Below, in pieces: positions 1-4,613 of a DNA stretch of 7,010 nt. A program made the translations under genes and the position numbers. Location: positions 1-7,010 of the forward strand of contig JAOTYS010000249.1 in assembly GCA_029861795.1 (NCBI GenBank). The letters are read 5' to 3'. Position 1 is the stretch's first letter. The number at the start of each line of letters is the position of its first letter. A model generated the notes under the pieces. The model searched no databases. It was not told where the DNA came from and was given only the letters and a program-made list of their open reading frames with translations. This stretch comes from Gammaproteobacteria bacterium (lineage in GTDB: Bacteria > Pseudomonadota > Gammaproteobacteria > Arenicellales > JAOTYS01).

Positions 1-342
1 CTTCGCTTTCTTGTTGAGCTGAGTCATCGAATACAAAGCTCGGACAGACACGAACAAATAGGTCTAGCTAGCGGTTGATGATAGATGAATCGAGTCGGAT
101 ATCGGCGCAGCTCGAGCTTACCGAGACGCAACCGCCGCACCGCGGCTGATCCCGGGTATTCAAGCATCGGGCGCGATTTCGGACCAGTCGTTGTTCACAC
201 TCTAACACACCATACCGCATGGCGCGGGAGCATGCGTCGCACCGATCGCCTCTATGGATCCCATAAGTCGACCGGGCGTTCAGTCTCCAACCGCAGCAAT
301 AAATGGTTTACACTCTGCGCTAATAATTCAAGGAGTAGCTTC
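1..342. other. Left-edge region without a convincing gene
   Basis: No RNA gene, mobile element or strong promoter was recognised here. The reading frame of the downstream beta-barrel gene stays open back to an ATG at 85, but the extra 86 residues are rich in Arg and Ser, look like no known domain and would put the signal peptide in mid-protein, so I treat them as non-coding. The first 78 bases are open in frame 1 up to a TGA at 76-78 (25 codons). That could be the tail of an upstream gene but is too short to support. A promoter for the gene at 343 should lie here, but I found no good -35/-10 pair. Confidence 0.5.
330..335 (+). promoter_or_regulatory. Shine-Dalgarno site that fixes the start of the beta-barrel gene
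   Basis: AAGGAG lies 7 bases before the ATG at 343. It is the best ribosome-binding site in front of any candidate start in this frame, and the ATG it serves begins a clean signal peptide. Together these favour 343 over the ATG at 85. Confidence 0.8.
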
Positions 343-1071
343 ATGTCGACTTATAAGACCAACACACTGTCTGTGGCTCTTTTGCCAATTATCTTCAGCT
401 TGGGGTTGTTGCATTCGCTGCTCGCATCCGCGGGCGAAACCGAGTACCGGGTCATACCCTATATCTGGACTGCTGGCATCGATGCGAAAATGGGTCCACC
501 GATTCGGCCCGCCGAAGTGGATGTCAGTTTCAGCGACTACGCCGGATTCGTCGATGCTGGCGGCGCGTTTGTCTTCGAGGCGCTCGGAGATAAGTGGTCG
601 TTCACCGGCAATTTTCTGGCCGTGAAGCTCTCTGAAGACATCGACCGGCCGAGAACGGTTCTTGATTTTGAGAATAAGCAGGTGGTCGCGGAGGTGTTCG
701 CCGGCTACCGACCGGAAGGCTGGAAAGAGGCCCGGATTGTCGGTGGAGTGCGTTATATAGATATGGATACCAAGATCCTATTCAGCGATGGCTTCAGAGT
801 GGATATAGGTGCGGACTGGTATGACCCCTTCGTTGGACTGGAGTGGCGACCCCGCCGAGGCAAGTGGGAATACATTGTCGAGGGCGATATCGGCGGCGGT
901 AACGATGCCGACTTCGCTTGGCAGGCCCTGTTAGGAGTCAACTACCACTTCAGCGATCGATACGCGGTAGGAGGCGGCTACCGATATTTGGGTATCGACT
1001 TCGAGGACAGGACGTTTGTTTTTGATGGGTCTTTAGAAGGGATACAGATCGGCTTTATGTTCAAGTTCTGA
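343..1071 (+). CDS. Predicted outer-membrane beta-barrel protein
   Basis: The 242-residue product starts with a typical signal peptide: Lys5, a hydrophobic core at about residues 9-27, and an Ala-Ser-Ala cleavage motif ending at Ala30. The mature part is about 212 residues of alternating polar and hydrophobic/aromatic stretches, such as RVIPYIWTAG (36-45), AEVFAGYRP, RIVGGVRYID, YDPFVGLEW, ALLGVNYHF and AVGGGYRYLGIDF. The chain ends in GFMFKF. A C-terminal Phe after alternating aromatics is the usual signal for assembly into the outer membrane by the BAM complex. Size and pattern fit a small barrel of about 8 strands (OmpW/OmpA-barrel-like); this class is known, but no substrate or specific function can be read off. 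The start rests on the AAGGAG site and the signal peptide. The gene stands alone and converges with the ABC operon, with a 44-base gap and no clear terminator. A porin, a structural barrel or an uncharacterised surface protein are all possible. Confidence 0.78.
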   Translation: MSTYKTNTLSVALLPIIFSLGLLHSLLASAGETEYRVIPYIWTAGIDAKMGPPIRPAEVDVSFSDYAGFVDAGGAFVFEALGDKWSFTGNFLAVKLSEDIDRPRTVLDFENKQVVAEVFAGYRPEGWKEARIVGGVRYIDMDTKILFSDGFRVDIGADWYDPFVGLEWRPRRGKWEYIVEGDIGGGNDADFAWQALLGVNYHFSDRYAVGGGYRYLGIDFEDRTFVFDGSLEGIQIGFMFKF

Positions 1072-1115
1072 TTCGCTGTAAATCTTCGTTGCTGGCCGCG
1101 TGATGCTGGCGCCAA

Positions 1116-2297
1116 TCATCGAATGAATACAATGCGCACTAGATCATGGCTGTAATGATTCACAATTAAGACCAGCGCACTGCACAGCACCGCACTCATC
1201 AGGACGATAATCAGGATTTCGCCTCCTAGTAACCGCACTATTGTCGACCTGCTGCAGCCAAGCTTGAAGATGGTTGTGATTTCCCGTGCCCGCAACCGCA
1301 GTGACAGCGCAAATACTAAAACAATCGCGAGCGCCGTCGCTAGACCTACAATGAGGATCACCGCATCCAGCACGTTCTTGATACGAAAAATATTCGCAAG
1401 CAGACCGTCGATCACCTCTTTGGGGTTGATGATCTGATATGCCGTATCCTGCTCCATGTAGCGGCCCCGCAGTATGGTCCCCGACTTCGCGTCATGGGGG
1501 ACGACAATAACCGCGGTGACGGGATAGGTCTCGGGATCACCGTGAAAATGGAACTCATCGAGGTTGGCCTCGGTGATCTCCGTGTACTGCACCAGCTTGG
1601 CATTGGCGATCACATTTCGATCGCTGCGATCCAAAATAACGCTGGTGTCCTCCGCCCGGGCGATATCTTCATGGCCGTGGCCGAGCCCCTGAATGACCCA
1701 GGCGCTCTTAATGTCGACAAACACCGCGAGGTCGTCGGGGGTGTATGAGCGTTTCAGTACGCCCACCACCTTCATCTTGAGGGGATAGACACCCGCGATG
1801 TCGAACACCGTCTCCGGCGAAGACACCAGACTGTCGCCGGGCTTCAACTCCAACCGCTCCGCCACCGTGGCACCTAACACGCACTCCCCTAGCACCGCCA
1901 GGGGACGCCCGTGCTCGATCTCGAGACCGCGAGCATCAAAGTAGTCGAAGCTCGTGCCGACAATCGGGAAGCCGCGCGCCTGAAAACGCACATAGACCGG
2001 AATGGGATGGGCCAGATCGGACTGCACCACTTCTTCTGGTGCCGCCATGGAAATCAAATCGGGCACTTCATCATCGAAGTACAAGGTGCTCATCGCGAGA
2101 TCCAAGGAACTGCCCTTCGCGCCCATTACCAGTGGCGTCAATTCGGCTCGCGACAGCAGCTGCTGTTCACTATCATTCAGAAACAACTCTAACGCCAAAG
2201 GCAAAACCCCGATCAAGGTCACACACGCGACTAGCGTCACTGTCTTAATCTTGTTATGCGCGACATAGCGCCACGCCACATAAAGGGTGTCGATCAT
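1116..2297 (-). CDS. ABC transporter permease, MacB/FtsX type
   Basis: This 393-residue inner-membrane protein has the MacB/FtsX-type plan: one N-terminal membrane segment (about 17-39), a large extracytoplasmic domain (about 40-305), then membrane segments at about 309-332 and 359-379. Between the last two lies the basic cytoplasmic stretch LRLRAREITTIFKLGCSR (333-350), matching the family's coupling region (typically R-x-REIG-x-x-x-ALGAS). MacB proteins normally have a fourth membrane segment; here only 14 residues follow the third, so that segment is missing or natural to this subgroup. Residues 56-66 (LVMGAKGSSLD) and 245-260 (with His250, His252, Asp254) look like motifs I recall from permeases of this subgroup; this is memory, not a search. 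A second His-rich spot is GHGHED at 206-211. The ATG overlaps the ATPase stop codon as ATGA, so translation is probably coupled. No substrate-binding protein or membrane-fusion partner is next to it. Lipid, peptide or metal-related transport, or a mechanical role, all remain possible. Confidence 0.88.
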   Translation of the reverse strand: MIDTLYVAWRYVAHNKIKTVTLVACVTLIGVLPLALELFLNDSEQQLLSRAELTPLVMGAKGSSLDLAMSTLYFDDEVPDLISMAAPEEVVQSDLAHPIPVYVRFQARGFPIVGTSFDYFDARGLEIEHGRPLAVLGECVLGATVAERLELKPGDSLVSSPETVFDIAGVYPLKMKVVGVLKRSYTPDDLAVFVDIKSAWVIQGLGHGHEDIARAEDTSVILDRSDRNVIANAKLVQYTEITEANLDEFHFHGDPETYPVTAVIVVPHDAKSGTILRGRYMEQDTAYQIINPKEVIDGLLANIFRIKNVLDAVILIVGLATALAIVLVFALSLRLRAREITTIFKLGCSRSTIVRLLGGEILIIVLMSAVLCSALVLIVNHYSHDLVRIVFIR

Positions 2298-2962
2298 GCC
2301 GCGGCCGCCTCGCGAAAGTCCTGAAAGTCTATGATGTGATCAAAACGCGGCAACAGCTCGTGGTCATGGGTCACCGCTAACAACGTGGTGTCATGTTCTT
2401 TCACGGTTTCAAACAACAGATCTAGAATGCGAGTCTTGTTCTCCGGATCGAGGTTACCGGTGGCTTCATCGGCAAGGATCAACTTAGGTTCCGCTAATAA
2501 CGCCCGACAGATCGCTGCACGCTGTTTTTCACCCTGGGACAGATCGTCAGCCTTGCGCTTAAGCTTGTCGCCAATGCCCATTTGCTCCGCGAGTCTGGCC
2601 GCCCGTGCGCGGACTTCCTTACTTAATTGCAATGCTCCAGTGATTCGAAAAGGGTGCAAGATGTTGTCTAGAACATTTAAGTAATCGAGTAGTTCAAAGT
2701 CTTGAAATACGAAACCGATTTGGGTGATGCGGAAATTCCGGCGTGCGGCATCCCGCAATTCGCTGACCGCGACATCGTCCACACGTATCGCGCCCTGTTG
2801 CGGAGCAAGAATCCCCGAGATCAAATTTAGTAACGTTGTCTTGCCTGAGCCGCTGGGCCCGATGACGGCCACTTTCTCGCAACGGCCGACGTTGAATGAC
2901 GGAACTGATAGACGGAAATCGCCGCCGGGATAGCCGAACTGGAGATGTTGGATGTGAATCAA
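2294..2962 (-). CDS. ABC transporter ATP-binding protein, LolD/MacB-like class
   Basis: This 222-residue cytoplasmic ATPase has every ABC motif in order: Walker A GPSGSGKT (35-42), Q-loop Gln87 in FVFQDF, signature LSQGEKQR (141-148), Walker B LILADE (161-166) with catalytic Glu166, D-loop around Asp172, and switch His199 in AVTHD. The length is normal for a single-domain ATPase of the LolD/FtsE/MacB class, which pairs with permeases of the type encoded directly downstream; the genes overlap by 4 bases. The start is a TTG (2960-2962). I accept it because the first residues (MIHIQHLQFGYPGG) match the usual beginning of the fold, an in-frame stop lies just upstream at 2987-2989, and the next Met is residue 128, past Walker A. 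No strong Shine-Dalgarno site precedes it, so expression may be low. The ATPase function is near certain; the substrate is unknown. Confidence 0.94.
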   Translation of the reverse strand: MIHIQHLQFGYPGGDFRLSVPSFNVGRCEKVAVIGPSGSGKTTLLNLISGILAPQQGAIRVDDVAVSELRDAARRNFRITQIGFVFQDFELLDYLNVLDNILHPFRITGALQLSKEVRARAARLAEQMGIGDKLKRKADDLSQGEKQRAAICRALLAEPKLILADEATGNLDPENKTRILDLLFETVKEHDTTLLAVTHDHELLPRFDHIIDFQDFREAAAA

Positions 2963-2986
2963 CGTTAGAGTCTTTGAAAACTTGGG

Positions 2987-3028
2987 TCAGATACCATTAT
3001 CTATAAATATGCAAAAAATGGGTACTGA
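2987..3028. repeat. Imperfect inverted repeat upstream of the ABC operon
   Basis: TCAGATACCATT (2987-2998) faces AATGGGTACTGA (3017-3028) across an AT-rich centre. Allowing one gap in each arm, 11 bases match. The arms bracket the weak promoter candidate for the ABC operon, so this could be a regulator site. It could equally be a degraded dispersed repeat; GGTCAGATACC-like ends recur in gammaproteobacterial repeat elements as I recall them. Confidence 0.3.
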
Positions 3029-3032
3029 ACAA
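3004..3032 (-). promoter_or_regulatory. Weak sigma70 promoter candidate for the ABC operon
   Basis: On the minus strand, TTGTTC (3032-3027) and TATTTA (3009-3004) are separated by 17 bases. The -10 matches the consensus at only 3 of 6 positions, and a GATAAT (at about 3001-2996) is an alternative -10. It is placed correctly, about 40 bases before the TTG start of the ATPase. I give it only because no better candidate exists in the gap. Confidence 0.25.
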
Positions 3033-3068
3033 AGATTTCCGACGTGATTACCCTAGGATGGCTTGTGT

Positions 3069-3085
3069 ACTACGCATGACGTAGT
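3069..3085. repeat. Small perfect hairpin
   Basis: ACTACG (3069-3074) and CGTAGT (3080-3085) form a 6-bp stem with a 5-base loop. No T-run follows on either strand, so it is not an intrinsic terminator. Its role is unknown and it may be chance. Confidence 0.3.
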
Positions 3086-3315
3086 CTCAGGGCACTAAGG
3101 AGCGTAGGCTTACATAAACTGACTGGAGACCGTAAGAGTCAATGCGCGATGACTATTAACAGATCCATGGCGCGACTGTTTTCGGTTCAAGGATAGCGAA
3201 ACAATCTGCTCTTTGAAACACTAGCGCGTCATCGCGTTTCTCCTCTCGCTCATCTTATGACAACTCCTAACTCGTACCTGAACCAGTTTTCGGGGAGGAG
3301 GTCACCCAAAGCTGT

Positions 3316-3693
3316 TTAGGTCGTGACAACAGTTAAACCCATCGGTTCAAATCTGCGGAAGTCAGAAGGGTTTTCGGTAGCCAGAGAGGCATCGTGTCGA
3401 ACCGCGGTAGCGGCAATCATGCAGTCTGCCAATGACCCACGCCGGCGACCAGATTGATTGAACAATTGAGCGGTCAGCGTGGCATCCTCGTCCTCGAAGG
3501 AGAAGCGCTGCGACACAATACGCTCTGCAAGCTTAATATGGTGTGGCTCCACTGGGCCACAGAGGAATTCCGCCCAAGCGATAGTGCTCATACTAAGCGG
3601 CTCGCTGTTTCGCAACCATTCTCGGAGGGCACTGTCTTGGGGCGACCCGCGCAGCAGCGCCAGAATGAGAAAACTCGTATCAAGATGAATCAC
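3316..3693 (-). CDS. vapC: PIN-domain ribonuclease toxin, VapC family
   Basis: This 125-residue protein has the PIN-domain acidic residues in the expected places: Asp5 in MIHLDTSFLI, Glu42 in STIAWAEFLCG, Asp90 in SLADCMIAATA, and Asp111 in the NPSDF motif near the end of the fold. VapC toxins are Mg2+/Mn2+-dependent endoribonucleases that cut tRNA or rRNA and stop translation unless bound by their antitoxin; the target of this one cannot be read from sequence. Length is typical of the family. The start is a GTG directly after the antitoxin TGA, in the same frame, with no gap or overlap, so the toxin probably depends on ribosomes finishing the antitoxin. No separate Shine-Dalgarno site is obvious. 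No residue needed for activity appears missing, so the toxin is probably functional. No alternative start upstream is possible because the frame is closed by the antitoxin stop. Confidence 0.9.
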   Translation of the reverse strand: MIHLDTSFLILALLRGSPQDSALREWLRNSEPLSMSTIAWAEFLCGPVEPHHIKLAERIVSQRFSFEDEDATLTAQLFNQSGRRRGSLADCMIAATAVRHDASLATENPSDFRRFEPMGLTVVTT

Positions 3694-3975
3694 TCAGAGC
3701 GTCTTACGTCGTCTTGACGAAGCTTGACGTTCGGAACGTGTAGCCTTTTTCCATTGATCTGCTGCTTCAGCGTCTAGATTTAAAGAACGCTGTAGGCGGT
3801 CCAGCGCTTTTAGTGTGTCGCGACCTTCGTTCGTCAATGCTTGCTGTGCGGCAGCCCGTATCGCTCGGCGTAGCGCCTCTGACTTTGAAACATTCCAGCG
3901 ACGAGCCATTATTTCTAACTTGCGCACGGTTTCAACATCGAGTGAATAAGTAGTCTTTATGGTCTGGGTGGCCAT
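3694..3975 (-). CDS. Ribbon-helix-helix antitoxin, VapB-like
   Basis: The 93-residue product starts with a ribbon-helix-helix DNA-binding fold: a beta strand at about residues 5-12 (TIKTTYSL), a first helix at 13-27 and a second after NVSKSEALRRAI (28-39). The helix-turn NVSKSEALRRAI is typical of CopG/RHH antitoxins. The rest is a helical, very basic tail (ending SSRRRKTL), presumably the part that wraps and inhibits the toxin encoded directly downstream. RHH antitoxins bind palindromes in their own promoter; a perfect 16-bp palindrome lies between the -10 and -35 just upstream. The ATG at 3975 has no Shine-Dalgarno site, and the predicted transcription start is that same A, so the mRNA is probably leaderless. 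The next Met (residue 23) lies inside the fold and is unlikely as a start. The family call is solid; the exact antitoxin subfamily is uncertain. Confidence 0.88.
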   Translation of the reverse strand: MATQTIKTTYSLDVETVRKLEIMARRWNVSKSEALRRAIRAAAQQALTNEGRDTLKALDRLQRSLNLDAEAADQWKKATRSERQASSRRRKTL

Positions 3976-3981
3976 ATTTAT

Positions 3982-4010
3982 ATAGTATGGCCATACTACC
4001 TGGAAGTCAA
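3982..4010 (-). promoter_or_regulatory. Sigma70 promoter of the vapBC operon
   Basis: On the minus strand, TTGACT (4010-4005) and TACTAT (3987-3982) are separated by exactly 17 bases, each matching consensus at 5 of 6 positions. If the last base of the -10 is position -7, then +1 is base 3975, the A of the antitoxin ATG. This is the strongest promoter in the window. Confidence 0.8.
3983..3998. promoter_or_regulatory. Perfect 16-bp palindromic operator in the vapBC promoter
   Basis: TAGTATGGCCATACTA reads the same on both strands. It covers most of the -10 box and part of the spacer, so a protein bound there would block RNA polymerase. By the known behaviour of RHH antitoxins, the likely binder is the antitoxin itself, alone or in complex with the toxin, giving negative autoregulation. 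Confidence 0.75.
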
Positions 4011-4213
4011 TCGTACAGGTGTAGTGGTCAAGCGATCTTTCTCCAGAACTGCCCGTCGGCTTTCACGTTACTTTGGGAATAGCGCACAATTCTGGATGAA
4101 CCTTCAGACACGTTATGATCTTGCCGTAACGGAACGCGACCTAGGCGAGCAAATCAGTAAGGAAGTACAACACGCCGCGTGACACTAGTACAACTACAGG
4201 ATCAGAGGGCTCG

Positions 4214-4240
4214 GTCATTCCCGTGAAAACGGTAATCCAG
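4214..4240 (+). repeat. GNRA-loop hairpin repeat, copy 1
   Basis: The stem is ATTCCCGT (4217-4224) with ACGGTAAT (4229-4236), closed by a GAAA loop, with one mismatch (C4220 against T4233). The 27-base unit matches copy 2 (4499-4525) at 22 positions in the same orientation. It resembles the dispersed 'CATTCCCGCGAAAGCGGGAATCC' type of palindrome of proteobacteria. Confidence 0.7.
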
Positions 4241-4498
4241 TCACAACATTTGAATACAGCCTTTTCTCTATCGCTGGATACCCGCTTCGGCAACCGCTCG
4301 GTAATAGCGTCCTGCATTACCCTACTACGATACATCCGTGTATCTATCCCTGCGTTGCTCTCGGCCGTCGCTCCCGGCGCGGCTCTAACTCCTCCTTCCA
4401 TGGAGTCGTACCTCCTGCACACCCCTCAAGGGGGTACCGAGGTCCCTGCAGTCGTTCGCGGGTACGACGATTCGCCCAAGTGAGTCGTGTTCCTCGTC

Positions 4499-4525
4499 GT
4501 CACTCCCGTGCAAACGGGAGTCTAG
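4499..4525 (+). repeat. GNRA-loop hairpin repeat, copy 2
   Basis: ACTCCCGT (4502-4509) pairs perfectly with ACGGGAGT (4514-4521) around a GCAA loop. It lies 285 bases from copy 1. One stem pair changes from T-A in copy 1 to C-G here, which preserves pairing. No T-run follows, so it is not a standard terminator. Confidence 0.72.
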
Positions 4526-4565
4526 AAAAGTCTTAAGATTACTTCCGTTTGACCGGATGCCCATA

Positions 4566-4592
4566 CCCCGTTTTCACGGGGACAGGCCCCGT
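4566..4592 (-). repeat. GNRA-loop hairpin, copy 3, with a competing stem
   Basis: On the minus strand, CCCCGT (4581-4576), GAAA (4575-4572) and ACGGGG (4571-4566) form a 6-bp GNRA hairpin of the same core as copies 1 and 2. The same CCCCGT can instead pair with ACGGGG at 4592-4587 around a 5-base loop, so the two stems exclude each other. The element starts 22 bases after the stop codon of the 626-residue gene, inside its likely 3' untranslated region, where it could protect or end the mRNA. There is no T-run, so a simple intrinsic terminator is unlikely. Confidence 0.6.
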
Positions 4593-4613
4593 GCGCGGGT
4601 ATTCCCCCCCTAC

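Larger units (their letters stand above)
2963..3315. other. Intergenic gap of 353 bases between the ABC operon and vapBC
   Basis: No open frame here looks like a gene. It holds a weak promoter candidate for the ABC operon (3004-3032), an imperfect inverted repeat (2987-3028), a small perfect hairpin (3069-3085) and a 9-base inverted pair CGCGATGAC (3145-3153) / GTCATCGCG (3228-3236) too far apart to be convincing. No intrinsic terminator for the vapBC operon, which ends at 3316, was found. Confidence 0.5.
3999..4613. other. Repeat-rich intergenic gap between vapBC and the 626-residue gene
   Basis: This stretch of about 615 bases has no gene I would support. It includes the -35 of the vapBC promoter at its left end, then about 200 bases with nothing recognisable. 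From about 4214 to 4610 it is dense in small palindromes, including three GNRA-loop hairpins (listed separately), ACCCC/GGGGT around 4421-4435 and GTCGT/ACGAC at 4451-4468. A 93-codon minus-strand frame (4141-4422) runs through the first hairpin and reads like translated repeat DNA. Confidence 0.55.

Noticed and set aside
1..78. 25-codon open frame at the left edge, ending in TGA 76-78
   Set aside because: Too short and without recognisable protein character; an open run this short is expected by chance.
85..342. N-terminal extension of the beta-barrel reading frame from ATG 85
   Set aside because: The extra residues are Arg/Ser-rich without domain character, and the ATG at 343 has AAGGAG at good spacing plus a complete signal peptide.
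4141..4422. 93-codon minus-strand frame
   Set aside because: It passes through a hairpin repeat (WITVFTGMTE is what such repeats encode), lacks a good ribosome-binding site and shows no fold-like pattern.
4223..4483. 86-codon plus-strand frame
   Set aside because: Begins inside the copy 1 hairpin and runs through palindromic DNA; no ribosome-binding site or recognisable domain.
4566..4592. Intrinsic terminator for the 626-residue gene
   Set aside because: Strong stems are present but no T-run follows on the transcribed strand; kept only as a repeat/hairpin.
4214..4592. CRISPR array
   Set aside because: Only three copies, one inverted, at irregular distances and with changed bases; not a regular repeat-spacer pattern.
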